From: Bacillota bacterium
Lineage (GTDB): Bacteria; Bacillota_I; Bacilli_A; ML615J-28; CAG-698
NCBI GenBank assembly: GCA_016280895.1
Contig: JAEEHM010000079.1
Span: 1-61,036 of the forward strand
Reading direction: 5' to 3'
DNA: 61,036 nucleotides
This document shows positions 43,250-56,178 of the stretch, in pieces (positions within the stretch are counted from its first letter, which is position 1; each line of letters starts with the position of its first letter). The translations under genes and the position numbers were made by a program. Below the pieces are notes generated by a model. That model had not been told where the DNA came from. It worked only from the letters and a program-made list of their open reading frames with translations, and made no database searches.

Positions 43250-43912
43250 TTTTTTTGATTTTATATACATTCCAACACTCATTAAGTATAAACCAGGAAG
43301 ATAGAAATAATAGATTAATCTACCTAAAAGATTCGCAAATTCCCCTTCGAACATTTCAAAATTAGAAATTCCGACACAAACATCACATAAGATAAATAAA
43401 ATCATACCAATTATAAAGATTATATTGAATTTATTAATAAACGCAAAGATGATGTTTGCAAGAAAGGTAGAAAAATACACAATAGTGATAAATACTAAGA
43501 ATGAATAATTAGTTTTAGTAACAATAATAGCTAATAATTCTAATACAATAATAATTATAAATCTGATTAATAATTGTGTTTTATTAATACCAATCATCAA
43601 CATATAAAATATTTGACAACATAAAAAGAAAAACACACCTAAGGATAAATTATCACCTAATATTATTAAATTAAAATCTGCAAATATCGCAAATAAATAA
43701 GCTATACAAAAGAATAAATTATTTTTATTCTTATGATTCAATAAAAGAATAAAAGAAAAGATAAAATTTAATAAAATGAAAGAATAATAAACATAATTCA
43801 CATCATTAAATATCTCTTCTTTTATTACAAGTAAAATAGCAAGAATTAATTCTATTAAAGAATAAATAATAAAATAGTAATTATTCTTTAAAATATTAAA
43901 TAATTTATTCAT
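43232..43912 (-). CDS. Multi-pass membrane protein, YhhN/TMEM86-like
   Basis: This is a 226-residue protein with about eight membrane segments. The spacing of AYLFAIFADFNLIILG, ILFILCDVCVGIS and YYFYLPGLYLMSVG recalls the YhhN/TMEM86 (lysoplasmalogenase) family, in which conserved Asp residues sit in membrane helices; the match is remote. The start overlaps the SGNH lipoprotein gene's end by 8 bases. The last eight codons lie within a 16-bp tandem repeat, so the C-terminus is variable in principle. Confidence 0.5.
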   Translation of the reverse strand: MNKLFNILKNNYYFIIYSLIELILAILLVIKEEIFNDVNYVYYSFILLNFIFSFILLLNHKNKNNLFFCIAYLFAIFADFNLIILGDNLSLGVFFFLCCQIFYMLMIGINKTQLLIRFIIIIVLELLAIIVTKTNYSFLVFITIVYFSTFLANIIFAFINKFNIIFIIGMILFILCDVCVGISNFEMFEGEFANLLGRLIYYFYLPGLYLMSVGMYIKSKKRSNLN

Positions 43913-45734
43913 TTTTTGTTAGAATTTCCACGATAGCATCAGCTAAAATCTTCATGCCTGAAGTTTTTGGATGTGCAGAGTCGACTAAATCATTAGTAAT
44001 GTTTACAGCATTTATATCAACAAGCTTAAAATTATACTCTAATGCATAATCAGAAATAATTTTATTAAATGCAGCTTGTCTTTCGCTATTATACAATTTA
44101 GAAATTGGCAATGTCATTAATACAAGTTCCATATCTGGTGCCATTTCTACTAAATTATCCAACATTATCTTATATCTTTCTTTAAATTTAGCCTCACTAA
44201 CAACTGATGATGCAGCATCATTAGCTCCCATAAATATCAAACAAACATCTGCAAATTGGCCTTGCACGTTACAATAATTAAGTCTAGATTTTAAATATGT
44301 TGATGATGTAGAGTCATGAGCAACACATGAACCACTATAAGAATTATTTAAAAATAATGTTCCACCAAGGCGATTGATTGTCATCATCCACCAAGTTCTG
44401 TTGTAATTTGATACATCAGCAGTTGGATATGGATAAAAGCAAGAAAAACCAGCAGGGATAATATCTTGATATGTTGAAATAGAATCACCAATAATAGAGA
44501 ATGATTTACCTACAAATTCATTCTTTTTTTCACTTGAAGATACATATTGTGCCTTAATTGTAGTATTTTCAGTAATATTGTAATTATCCTTATCCCAACC
44601 TACAAATACATAGCCATCATATGATGGTGGTGTTGGATATGATAAGGTACCATTTTCTTTAATCTTACATTCTTTGATTAATTCATCATTTTTACCCACA
44701 AATTTAACTGTATACACATTAAATGTGTTTGCTTCTTCTTGACTTGATAAGAAAATACCATCAACATTTACCTTAAATAGTGCATTTATAGTAAGTGTTT
44801 TATCAGTTTTCAATGTCGCAGTAACGACAGTATAACCAGCACCCTTTGCGGTAATTGAAGACCACTGAGAAACAGTAGCAACAGCCTCATCTGATGATGT
44901 CCAATCATAATTAGTTACACCTGTTGCAACCCCTGATGGAAATACAGGTTGGATAGTATAAACACCAGCAACTGATGTTTCAGTCTTTTTAACACCTGTA
45001 AAATTATATTTAGCTTCAGGAAGTGTTATTGTATCATGTAATTCAATTTCATTGAATCTTGCATAGAAATATAAATTACCCTTCATATTTTCTACCTTAG
45101 TATATGGAGTGTATGATAAATCACTTAAGAACCAACCAATAAATTCATATCCTTCTTTTTCATATGTTGGAAGATTAATAACATCTTTTCTTTGATACTC
45201 AATTTTATCAAGAACTGTTTGATCTCCATCCATAAATGTGATTTCATAAGTAGGTTCCACAATTTCATAAGTTAAATAAATATCACACTTATATGTATAT
45301 TTATCATCCTTATTCCATTCTCTTCTTTCATCTTTCTTTACCCCATTTTCTGGAAGCTCAGGATAGAATGTGTAATCTAAATTATATTTTAATCTCTCTT
45401 CATGAACAAGTTCATCATTATAATATAATTTATATTCAACATCTACATATTGTAGATCACCATAAATCCACACAATATCATTTATTTCATCTAAATTATA
45501 TTCTAATTTGGCAGCTTCAAAATCCCAAAGATAGTAAGTTCCTTCTTCTTTGGAAACATATGGATTTTCTGAAAGCTTAGCACCTTTTTCAACCTTAGAT
45601 TCATATACAACATTTTCATCTCTATCTAAATAATAGATTCTTACATATTCTTTTTCTTTTTTGCATCCACTTAAAATAATTAAGGATAATAATACTAAAA
45701 TAAATTCTAAAGCTTTAAAAAAATTATTTTTCAT
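43905..45734 (-). CDS. Surface lipoprotein with InlB-type repeats and C-terminal SGNH hydrolase domain
   Basis: This is a 609-residue lipoprotein (lipobox LSGC, C24). The N-terminal half has beta-rich repeats, two of them of the InlB B-repeat (Listeria/Bacteroides) type (ITFMDGDQTVLDKIEYQ ... YEFIGWF, and VKFVGKNDELIKECKIKE ... YVFVGWD), with an Ig-like segment between (about 235-325). The C-terminus (about 405-605) is an SGNH/GDSL hydrolase: FSIIGDSIST (Ser), GGTLFLNNSYSG (Gly/Asn), FMGANDAA (Asn) and VDSAHPKTSG (Asp-His). Such enzymes deacetylate or de-esterify glycans or lipids. It overlaps miaA by 11 bases. Confidence 0.85.
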   Translation of the reverse strand: MKNNFFKALEFILVLLSLIILSGCKKEKEYVRIYYLDRDENVVYESKVEKGAKLSENPYVSKEEGTYYLWDFEAAKLEYNLDEINDIVWIYGDLQYVDVEYKLYYNDELVHEERLKYNLDYTFYPELPENGVKKDERREWNKDDKYTYKCDIYLTYEIVEPTYEITFMDGDQTVLDKIEYQRKDVINLPTYEKEGYEFIGWFLSDLSYTPYTKVENMKGNLYFYARFNEIELHDTITLPEAKYNFTGVKKTETSVAGVYTIQPVFPSGVATGVTNYDWTSSDEAVATVSQWSSITAKGAGYTVVTATLKTDKTLTINALFKVNVDGIFLSSQEEANTFNVYTVKFVGKNDELIKECKIKENGTLSYPTPPSYDGYVFVGWDKDNYNITENTTIKAQYVSSSEKKNEFVGKSFSIIGDSISTYQDIIPAGFSCFYPYPTADVSNYNRTWWMMTINRLGGTLFLNNSYSGSCVAHDSTSSTYLKSRLNYCNVQGQFADVCLIFMGANDAASSVVSEAKFKERYKIMLDNLVEMAPDMELVLMTLPISKLYNSERQAAFNKIISDYALEYNFKLVDINAVNITNDLVDSAHPKTSGMKILADAIVEILTKNE

Positions 45735-46626
45735 TTTCTTCTCCCTTTAAAAATATATTAATTCTTTCAATTATATCTTCAATATCATAATTATTTACAT
45801 CAATTAATTGATGAATTGTTTTATTTTTGAACCAAGTAATTTGTCTTTTCGCATAATGTCTAGTCTCTTTTTGTATTAAATCAACTAATTCATCATAAGA
45901 AATAATATTATCTAAATAATCACCAATCTCTTTATAACCAATTTCTTTGATTTTAGATAAATCAAATCCCTTATTTCTTAAATCAAGGCATTCATCAATC
46001 CATCCATTTTCAAGCATCAATATAGTTCTTTGATTAATCCGATTATATAAATCATCACGATCTCTATTTAAGAATAAATACATACAATCATAAAGAGCTT
46101 TATTATCATTTTTAATTGAATCACCACATTTAGCTCTTTCAATGTATCTTAATACGCGATTACGATTATTTGGATGAGTTAAAGTTGCTAAATCTTTATC
46201 TAATGATTCTAATAATTTATATAATTCTTCATTAGAATATTGATTATATAATTCATCATCTAATTTATGATTACTTTTATCTGCATTTAAATGATAATCA
46301 TTTACTAAAGCATCAATATATAAACCAGAACCACCACAAATGATAATATTTTTATTTTCTTTATGAATTTCATCTATTTTAAGTCTAGCTAATGATTGAT
46401 AATCAGATATTGAAAAATCATCACAAGGATCAATGATATCAATTAGATGATGTTTAATACCATCCATTTCTTCTTCACTTATTTTTGCAGTTCCGATATT
46501 TAAATATCTTTTGAATTGCGATGCATCAGCATTGATAATTTCAGCACCTATTCTTTTCGCAATTTTAATTGAAAAGTCCGTTTTACCAACTGCTGTAGCA
46601 CCACAAATAATAATTAATTTAATCAT
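45724..46626 (-). CDS. miaA: tRNA dimethylallyltransferase MiaA
   Basis: This 300-residue enzyme isopentenylates A37 of tRNAs reading UNN codons. Walker A is GATAVGKTDFSIKIAKR; INADASQFKRYLNIGTAK is the conserved block with the usual Asp, and GGSGLYIDALVND and KRQITWFKN follow. Lengths are normal. It overlaps the mutL stop in ATGA and the following lipoprotein by 11 bases. The mutS-mutL-miaA order is standard for Firmicutes. Confidence 0.95.
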   Translation of the reverse strand: MIKLIIICGATAVGKTDFSIKIAKRIGAEIINADASQFKRYLNIGTAKISEEEMDGIKHHLIDIIDPCDDFSISDYQSLARLKIDEIHKENKNIIICGGSGLYIDALVNDYHLNADKSNHKLDDELYNQYSNEELYKLLESLDKDLATLTHPNNRNRVLRYIERAKCGDSIKNDNKALYDCMYLFLNRDRDDLYNRINQRTILMLENGWIDECLDLRNKGFDLSKIKEIGYKEIGDYLDNIISYDELVDLIQKETRHYAKRQITWFKNKTIHQLIDVNNYDIEDIIERINIFLKGEENEK

Positions 46627-48740
46627 GATACAATCCGTTTAAACCATTTTTCAACATCAGCTTTTGTGATTTTCACAATAACTGGTCTGCCATGAGGGCA
46701 GGTAAATGGATTATCACATTTCGCTAATTCTTCAATTAAATATTCGATTTCTAAGGAAGTATGATATTCATTACCCTTAATTGACCTTTTACATGCCATT
46801 GTAGATGCAATATCGTCTAAGAAATCAGCTTTTCTAAAATCTTGACCCTTAGGTGCATGAATGATTCGATTAATAATCTCTTCTGCGAATTCTTTTTCTT
46901 TACCTCTAAAGAACCAAATAGGAATTGAACGTAATACATAGGTATTAGAACCAAATTCATCTAATTCAATACCAAATTTCTTAATATCATCCATATATTC
47001 TTCAACTAAAATCTTATCAGATGGAGAGAATTCTAATGTGAATGGTACTAATAGATCATATGATGCTACATTTTCTTTCATAAATTCTTTTTTAATCTTT
47101 TCATAATTTACTCTTTCATTTGCAGCATGTTGATCAATAAGGAAGAAATTGTCTTCATTTTGCGCTAGGATGTATGTTCCAAATAATTGGCCTATATAAT
47201 ACATTTTTTGAAGTCTCGATTTATCATTATCATAAATGATATTTTCCTCATCTAAGAAATTTAATGCAGTTTGAACTGGTTTTTCTTCAATAACATTTTC
47301 TTCTTCAATATCCTTTAAATCTTCTTGAATTTGGTTTTGATATTCTTCGATTTGTTCATCTTCATATGGAATATCTTCAATTTCGTCTTGATATTTATCC
47401 CAATCATTTAATGCATTAATATCTTCATCTGTTGCTTGATAAACTTCAGGATTGATATAATCTTCTAGATGATCAAGATCATCATCATAATCTTCATTAT
47501 CTTCATCTAATTCTTCGTCCTTATCTTCATCTAAATCAATATTATCAAGATTAGATATTGCCGTTTGAGTATCTACAATTCTATCTTCTTGAATTGCATT
47601 AGAAGTTTGAGCTTCTTCAATTTCTTCTTGTTTTGCTTTTTCAAGTTGTGCTTTATTTAAAGCATCTTCTTTGATTGTGTTATTATCTTCGATTTCTTCT
47701 TCATAATTAGAAATACCTAAATCAGTATCATCATATGTAACATTAACTGATAAATCAGAACTAGCTAATGTTTTAGAAATGATGTTAATCAACATATCTT
47801 TAAGCCTAGCTTCATCTGATAATCTTACTTCATATTTAGTCGGATGTACATTTACATCAACCATTCCCAGATCAACATTTATATTAATCACTGCTATTGG
47901 ATATTTATTTGGCATTAATAAATTACCATAGCCTTCTTTGATCGCATTCACGATTGATTTATTATATACTAATCTACCATTTAAACATAAAATGATGTTA
48001 TTTTTAGAAGATTTAGTAACTGATATTTTTGAAATATAACCGCTTACCTTAAATAAACCATTATTATCAAAGATTTCCATCATTTCACGCGCAATGCTTG
48101 TAGAATAGATTTCACTAATTGTTTCTAATTGATTGCCATTTCCGGATGTGTGTAATAATTCTTTATCATTGTTAGAAAGTGAAAAACTAATATCACTTCT
48201 CGCAATAGCCATCTTAGATACAAAATCAGTAATGTATGCAAGTTCTACATTAGGTGATTTCATATGTTGAAGCCTAGCCGGAGTATTAAAGAATAAATTC
48301 TTTACAGTGATTTCAGTTCCTCTTGGATGCGATAAGGTAGCACTGCTTAAAGGAATTCCACCTTTTAGTGATAACATTACACCATGATAGCCATCAACTG
48401 ATGTTTTCAAATTAAAGCTAGAAACAGCTACAATTGATGCAAGTGCTTCGCCACGAAAACCAAGGGTTCTAATATTAAATAAATCACTTTGGCTTTTAAT
48501 TTTACTTGTTGCATGGGCTAAGAAACATATTGATGCATCATTAGCATCCATTCCACAGCCATCATCAATAACTCTAATTTCTGTCAAACCACCATTTTGT
48601 AGTTTAATTTTGATGTTTTTCGCACCAGCATCAATAGAATTTTCTACTAATTCTTTTACAACAGACTTAGCTCTCTCAATGACCTCACCAGCAGCTATTA
48701 AATTAGTTAAGTTCTCATCTAAAACTTGAATTGTACCCAT
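46623..48740 (-). CDS. mutL: DNA mismatch repair protein MutL
   Basis: This is a 705-residue MutL with an N-terminal GHKL ATPase (IAAGEVIERAKSVVKELVENS, DDGCGMDANDA, GFRGEALASI) and transducer domain. A very acidic Asp/Glu/Gln linker (about 345-495) follows. The C-terminal dimerisation/endonuclease domain has DQHAANERVNYE (the DQHA-x2-E-x4-E site), TMACKRS and CPHGRP. These mark an endonuclease-active MutL as in bacteria without MutH. The linker is longer and more acidic than usual. AGGTGA gives the ribosome site; miaA overlaps its stop (TGA). Confidence 0.95.
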   Translation of the reverse strand: MGTIQVLDENLTNLIAAGEVIERAKSVVKELVENSIDAGAKNIKIKLQNGGLTEIRVIDDGCGMDANDASICFLAHATSKIKSQSDLFNIRTLGFRGEALASIVAVSSFNLKTSVDGYHGVMLSLKGGIPLSSATLSHPRGTEITVKNLFFNTPARLQHMKSPNVELAYITDFVSKMAIARSDISFSLSNNDKELLHTSGNGNQLETISEIYSTSIAREMMEIFDNNGLFKVSGYISKISVTKSSKNNIILCLNGRLVYNKSIVNAIKEGYGNLLMPNKYPIAVININVDLGMVDVNVHPTKYEVRLSDEARLKDMLINIISKTLASSDLSVNVTYDDTDLGISNYEEEIEDNNTIKEDALNKAQLEKAKQEEIEEAQTSNAIQEDRIVDTQTAISNLDNIDLDEDKDEELDEDNEDYDDDLDHLEDYINPEVYQATDEDINALNDWDKYQDEIEDIPYEDEQIEEYQNQIQEDLKDIEEENVIEEKPVQTALNFLDEENIIYDNDKSRLQKMYYIGQLFGTYILAQNEDNFFLIDQHAANERVNYEKIKKEFMKENVASYDLLVPFTLEFSPSDKILVEEYMDDIKKFGIELDEFGSNTYVLRSIPIWFFRGKEKEFAEEIINRIIHAPKGQDFRKADFLDDIASTMACKRSIKGNEYHTSLEIEYLIEELAKCDNPFTCPHGRPVIVKITKADVEKWFKRIVS

Positions 48741-48747
48741 AATTCAC

Positions 48748-51354
48748 CTACTTAATTTTCTTTTTTAATTCATTTAATTTATTCATTGCATCAATTGGAC
48801 TCATTTCATAAATATCTAAATTCTTAATTTCATTTAAAACATAAACTTCTAAATCACTCTTTGAATCATATACTAAAGGAGCAACATAATTATTAATTGA
48901 TAATTTCTTCGTATCAATTTTTTCATTTTCTTCTAACTTAGATAAAATATCAGAAGCTCTAATAATAACTTCAGTTGGAAGAGATGCAAGTTTAGCAACA
49001 TTAATACCATAGCTCTTATCAATAGCACCTTCTTTTACCTTATGTAAAAATACTATTTCCCCATTTACTTCCTCAGCACTTACATGACAATTAATAACAT
49101 GGCTTAAATCAGCTGATACTTTTGTAAGTTCATGATAGTGCGTTGAAAATAATGTTTTGGCATGAATATTTTCATGAATATATTCAATGATTGCTTGGGC
49201 TAAAGCCATACCATCAAATGTAGCTGTACCACGACCAATTTCATCAAATAGAATTAAAGTATTAGCAGTCGCATTCTTAAGTGCATTATTAACTTCCATC
49301 ATTTCTACCATAAATGTCGATTGGCCAGAAACGATATCATCAGATGCACCAATTCTTGTATAAATGGCATCAAAGATAGGAAGATCTGCACTCTTACAAG
49401 GTACAAATGATCCAATTTGGGCCATAATACAAGTTAAAGCAACCTGTCGCATATAAGTTGATTTACCACTCATATTAGGTCCAGTGATAATCATTAAATA
49501 TTTATCATTATCTAAATAAATATCATTTGGAATATAATTTTCTTCTAAATTAGCCTCAATTACTGGATGTCTACCTTCTTTTATTGATAAGACACCATCT
49601 TCATTGATATTAGGTCTTACATATTTATTTTCATTAGCAACTCTTGTGAAGCCTTGCATCATATCAAGTTCAGCTAATGTTTTAGCAAGCACTTGAATAT
49701 CATGACTATATTTCTTAATTTCATTTCTGATTTCCGTAAATAATTTAGCTTCTAATTCTAATATTTTTTCATCAGCTCTTAAGATAATCGCTTCTCTTTC
49801 TTTTAATTCTTGGGTAATATAACGTTCGGTATTGGCAGTTGTTTGTTTTCTAATATAGCCATATTCATCTTTGATTTGTTCACTTTGAAGTTTAGATACT
49901 TCAATATAATAACCAAATACTCTGTTATATCCAACACGTAAAGATTTTAAGCCTGTTCTTTCTTTTTCTTTAGCTTCTAAAGATAAAATATACTCTTTAG
50001 AATTCGAATTTATTAATTTAATTTCATCTAATTCCTTATTAAATCCACTTTTAATTACATTTCCATCTTTTAAACTAAATGGAGCATCTAAATTAATTGA
50101 TTTGTCAATTAAATTATATACTTCCATATATTTATCAAAGTCAGAATCAAGATCAAAATATTTATCAATTTTAATATCTTTAACTAATTTTCTGATCTTT
50201 GTGATTTTACCTAAGCTTCTCTTTAGTTGTAGTAAATCATGTGGATTAGCACTTTCATAAGAAATCTTACCAATAATACGCTCTAAATCATATACTTCTA
50301 CTAATTCTTCTCTCAAATCTTTAGTTGATAAGAAATTTTTCTTCATTAAATCGATACAATCAAATCTTCTTAAAATTTTATCTTTATCAATAAAAGGGAA
50401 AAGAATTGATTTCTTTAAGAATCTTGCACCCATTGCAGTCTCAGTTTTATCTAAAACAGAAAGTAAAGTATTATTCTTATTTTGAAAACGTAATGTTTCT
50501 AATAATTCTAGATTCTTTCTTGATGCTAAATCAATCTTTAAATAAGAATTAATATCATATTTAATAACATGTTGCATATGAACTAGTGTTCGCATTTGTG
50601 TTCTTACAATATAATTTAATAACCTACAATAATTTTTAGCTTCATTAGTATCTAAATTATCAATTAATGTTTTAAAATAAGAAGGAACATTATCATTATC
50701 TTCAATTGATAACATAAAATTATATGTTTTTCTTAAATTATCAAAAATTGAAGGATTAAATGATGATTCAACAACAATTTCTTTTGCGTGCAATTTAATA
50801 ATTTCTGCATATAATAAATTTTCATCATTAGGGATGTTTGTAACATAACCCTCACCTGTTGTTAAATCAACATAAGATAAAATAAAATATGATTTATCTT
50901 TAATAAGACTTTGTTTGATAAAAGATACAGATACTAAATAATTATTATCTTTTGTATCATCTCCATTAACATCCATATTTGTTCCTGGTGTAACAATCCT
51001 AGTAACAGCTCTTTTCACAATTCCTTTAGCAAGAGATGGATCTTCTACTTGTTCCACAATTGCAACTTTGTAGCCTTTTGATACAAGTGTATCTAAATAA
51101 GCATCAACTGCATGGAAGGGTACACCACACATTGGCACTCTCTCTTCAACTCCTGCATCTTTACCTGTCAATACTATTTCTAATTCTTTAGATCCTACTA
51201 GTGCATCATTAAAGAATAATTCATAAAAATCACCAACTCGATAAAACAATATTGTATCTAGATAATCTTGTTTAAAATCTAGATATTGTCTGATCATTGG
51301 TGAATATTTACTTTTATCTAAAGTTTCATAAAAATTATTTTTTACATCTTTCAT
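48748..51354 (-). CDS. mutS: DNA mismatch repair protein MutS
   Basis: This is an 868-residue MutS1. The mismatch-reading motif GDFYELF is near the start, followed by the connector, lever and clamp domains. The ABC-type ATPase has GPNMSGKSTYMRQVALTC (Walker A), DEIGRGTATFDGMALAQ and STHYHEL. It starts the mutS-mutL-miaA-lipoprotein-YhhN-like-phosphoesterase run. The promoter is close upstream. Confidence 0.96.
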   Translation of the reverse strand: MKDVKNNFYETLDKSKYSPMIRQYLDFKQDYLDTILFYRVGDFYELFFNDALVGSKELEIVLTGKDAGVEERVPMCGVPFHAVDAYLDTLVSKGYKVAIVEQVEDPSLAKGIVKRAVTRIVTPGTNMDVNGDDTKDNNYLVSVSFIKQSLIKDKSYFILSYVDLTTGEGYVTNIPNDENLLYAEIIKLHAKEIVVESSFNPSIFDNLRKTYNFMLSIEDNDNVPSYFKTLIDNLDTNEAKNYCRLLNYIVRTQMRTLVHMQHVIKYDINSYLKIDLASRKNLELLETLRFQNKNNTLLSVLDKTETAMGARFLKKSILFPFIDKDKILRRFDCIDLMKKNFLSTKDLREELVEVYDLERIIGKISYESANPHDLLQLKRSLGKITKIRKLVKDIKIDKYFDLDSDFDKYMEVYNLIDKSINLDAPFSLKDGNVIKSGFNKELDEIKLINSNSKEYILSLEAKEKERTGLKSLRVGYNRVFGYYIEVSKLQSEQIKDEYGYIRKQTTANTERYITQELKEREAIILRADEKILELEAKLFTEIRNEIKKYSHDIQVLAKTLAELDMMQGFTRVANENKYVRPNINEDGVLSIKEGRHPVIEANLEENYIPNDIYLDNDKYLMIITGPNMSGKSTYMRQVALTCIMAQIGSFVPCKSADLPIFDAIYTRIGASDDIVSGQSTFMVEMMEVNNALKNATANTLILFDEIGRGTATFDGMALAQAIIEYIHENIHAKTLFSTHYHELTKVSADLSHVINCHVSAEEVNGEIVFLHKVKEGAIDKSYGINVAKLASLPTEVIIRASDILSKLEENEKIDTKKLSINNYVAPLVYDSKSDLEVYVLNEIKNLDIYEMSPIDAMNKLNELKKKIK

Positions 51355-51380
51355 ATTTATTACCTTTATTTCTAAAATTT

Positions 51381-51409
51381 ATTATAACACATTTTATATA
51401 AAAGCACAA
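51381..51409 (-). promoter_or_regulatory. mutS operon promoter
   Basis: On the minus strand: TTGTGC (51409-51404), 17-bp spacer, TATAAT (51386-51381), extended -10 TGT. Same -35 as rluB. Confidence 0.7.
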
Positions 51410-51414
51410 ATAAA

Positions 51415-51445
51415 ATAAAAGTACTTTCTTAAAAAGTACTTTTAT
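51415..51445 (-). terminator. Terminator of the ATP synthase operon
   Basis: ATAAAAGTACTTT (51415-51427) and AAAGTACTTTTAT (51433-51445), 13-bp stem, 5-nt loop; the T-rich tail is short (TTTATTTG on the minus strand). Confidence 0.75.
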
Positions 51446-51457
51446 GTAAATCAAATA

Positions 51458-51850
51458 TTAAATTTTTGAAGCTTTAGTTTCTTTGATTGCTTTCGCAAGT
51501 TCCTTTTCCGCTTCTACAAAATCTATTTTTTTAGCCTTATTAGAATTTCTAATCTCTTCTCTTATCTTTTCTAATTTTTCTTTAGCTTCTTCATATGTAG
51601 CTGCAGTGCATGCTTCTTCAGCAACTACAGTAACAATGCTATTAGAATTATCTAAAATGCCATTAGAAACAGCTGCAAAAATTGTTTCTTTATCATTTTC
51701 AGCTTTTACATAACCATCAGTGATTTTAATAATAATCGGTGTTCTATTTTCTAAAATACCTACCTCGCCTAAATCACCTTTAGCTACGATAATATCAAAA
51801 TCATCATTGATTAGTTCTTGTTTTGGTGTAACAAGGTTTAATTTTACCAT
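51458..51850 (-). CDS. atpC: ATP synthase epsilon subunit
   Basis: This is a 130-residue central-stalk subunit: an N-terminal beta-sandwich (MVKLNLVTPKQELI, GDLGEVGILENRTP) and a C-terminal helical hairpin (AATYEEAKEKLEKIREEIRNSNKAKK...). The frame extends four codons upstream to a TTG, but GGTGA with 5-base spacing and the family start favour the ATG at 51850, one base after the atpD stop. It is the last gene of the operon. Confidence 0.93.
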   Translation of the reverse strand: MVKLNLVTPKQELINDDFDIIVAKGDLGEVGILENRTPIIIKITDGYVKAENDKETIFAAVSNGILDNSNSIVTVVAEEACTAATYEEAKEKLEKIREEIRNSNKAKKIDFVEAEKELAKAIKETKASKI

Positions 51851-51851
51851 A

Positions 51852-54120
<2,269 letters not shown>

Positions 54121-54125
54121 AATAA

Positions 54126-55628
54126 TTAACGCTCCTCTTTAAAGTTTTTAAGTAATTCGTCAATTTGATTATCTTTAGGTAAATCATGTGTTTCTTCAAT
54201 AATTTTTCTAATTTCTTGTCCTAATTCATTTGTTGCAGTATAATTTCTTAATTCTTTTTCAAATGAAGAAATATCTTCAACATTTATATCATCTAAGGCA
54301 CCATGAGTTAATGCATAAAGAATGATTACTTGATCTACTACATCATCAAGTTCATGTAAGCCTTGTTTTAAAACTTCAATTGTACGTTTACCACGTTCTA
54401 GTTTCATCTTTGTCATTGCATCCAAATCAGAACCAAATTGGGTAAATGCTTCTAGCTCACGATATGATGCAAGGTCTAATCTTAATGTACCTGATACTTT
54501 CTTAATAGCTTTAATTTGCGCAGAACCACCAACACGGCTTACAGATAATCCCGCATTAATTGCAGGTCTTACACCTGAATAGAATAAATCAGATTGTAAG
54601 AAGATTTGACCATCTGTAATTGAAATTACATTTGTAGGGATATAAGATGAAATATCACCTGCTTGAGTTTCAATGATAGGAAGGGCAGTAATACTACCAC
54701 CACCTAAATCATCAGACAATTTCGCAGCACGCTCAAGTAATCTTGAATGTAGATAGAATACATCACCAGGGTATGCTTCTCTTCCAGGAGGTCGCTTTAA
54801 AAGCAATGATAATTCACGGTAAGATACCGCATGTTTACTTAAATCATCATACACAATTAAAACATCCTTACCTGCAAACATAAATTCTTCTGCCATTGTT
54901 ACACCGGCATATGGTGCAAGATATAATAGTGGTGCAGCATTTGATGCTGATGCACTAACAACAATTGAATAGGACATACAATCAAATCTTTTTAATGTTT
55001 CCACAATTGATGAAACTGTTGATTCTTTTTGACCAATAGCAACATAAATACAGATAACACCTTTACCCTTTTGGTTAATGATGGTATCAAGTGCTATTGC
55101 AGTTTTACCAGTTTGTCTGTCACCAATGATTAATTCTCTTTGGCCACGACCAATTGGAACAAGTGCATCAATTACCTTTAAACCAGTTTGAAGTGGTGTA
55201 TTAACACTTTTTCTTGCCATTACACCTGTTGCTTTCTTTTCAATTGGACGATATGTGCTTGTTTTTACCTCACCTAAACCATCAAGAGCTTGGCCTAATG
55301 GGTTTACAACACGTCCAAGTAAAGCATCACCAACTGGTACTTCAAGAATTCTTTTAGTACACTTTACCAAATCCCCTTCTTTAACCTTATCACTATCACC
55401 AAAGATAATAGCACCAACATTATCTTTTTCAAGATTTAATGTCATACCATAAACGTCATTACCAAAATCTAATAGTTCACCATACATTGCATCATCAAGT
55501 CCATAGATTAAGGCGATACCATCACCTACTTTGATGACCTTACCAATAGATTTTGTTTCTAAATCTTGACTATATTTTTTAATTTGTTCCTTTATTAAGG
55601 CACTAATTTCACTAATTTTAATCGCCAT
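54126..55628 (-). CDS. atpA: ATP synthase alpha subunit
   Basis: This is the non-catalytic nucleotide-binding subunit, 500 residues. Walker A is [15 protein letters not shown], with [26 protein letters not shown] and [17 protein letters not shown]. It has the N-terminal crown domain and complete C-terminal helical domain. It is nine bases after atpH. Confidence 0.97.
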   Translation of the reverse strand: MAIKISEISALIKEQIKKYSQDLETKSIGKVIKVGDGIALIYGLDDAMYGELLDFGNDVYGMTLNLEKDNVGAIIFGDSDKVKEGDLVKCTKRILEVPVGDALLGRVVNPLGQALDGLGEVKTSTYRPIEKKATGVMARKSVNTPLQTGLKVIDALVPIGRGQRELIIGDRQTGKTAIALDTIINQKGKGVICIYVAIGQKESTVSSIVETLKRFDCMSYSIVVSASASNAAPLLYLAPYAGVTMAEEFMFAGKDVLIVYDDLSKHAVSYRELSLLLKRPPGREAYPGDVFYLHSRLLERAAKLSDDLGGGSITALPIIETQAGDISSYIPTNVISITDGQIFLQSDLFYSGVRPAINAGLSVSRVGGSAQIKAIKKVSGTLRLDLASYRELEAFTQFGSDLDAMTKMKLERGKRTIEVLKQGLHELDDVVDQVIILYALTHGALDDINVEDISSFEKELRNYTATNELGQEIRKIIEETHDLPKDNQIDELLKNFKEER

Positions 55629-55637
55629 AATAATAAC

Positions 55638-56177
55638 CTACTTTTCTAAAAATTCTTTTAAACTTACTTGTTTATCAATTAATGAGGCATCAAGCACCTT
55701 ATTTTGATATTCGATAACAAGTCCTTGTAATAAACTTGGATCAATTATTTCATTAATCACAATTTCTTTATCTAAATTATCATTAAAGAACTTCTTTAAA
55801 ATGATTTTCTTTAATCTAATTAATTCTTTTTCATTTAGTTTCTTTGAAGATTTTACATTGATAGTAATAATACCATCATTTTCCTTATCTTTTAGCTGAT
55901 ATGCCTCAATAATACCATTAAGTAAATTAATGCGATTATTATCTATTAAAACATATAAAAAAGCTAAAACATCTTCATCAACATCTTTTAAAGAATTCTT
56001 TAATACTTCTTTTTTATCACTTGCTTTTATAACTTTTGAATAAAGAAATTTTAATATTTCATCATCAAAAACTTCAGAAATCGCAATTAATTCCTCGATA
56101 ATTTCTTTATTATTCTTCTTATTTTCCTTAATAATACTAGCTAAGGCTGAAGCATAAGATAAGCAAATACTATCCAT
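55638..56177 (-). CDS. atpH: ATP synthase delta subunit
   Basis: This is a 179-residue peripheral-stalk subunit. The N-terminal six-helix domain binds alpha; the end (EIVINEIIDPSLLQGLVIEYQNKVLDASL) is the family signature around the GG/IDPSLLGG region, here with QG. It is one base after atpF. Confidence 0.9.
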   Translation of the reverse strand: MDSICLSYASALASIIKENKKNNKEIIEELIAISEVFDDEILKFLYSKVIKASDKKEVLKNSLKDVDEDVLAFLYVLIDNNRINLLNGIIEAYQLKDKENDGIITINVKSSKKLNEKELIRLKKIILKKFFNDNLDKEIVINEIIDPSLLQGLVIEYQNKVLDASLIDKQVSLKEFLEK

Positions 56178-56178
56178 A

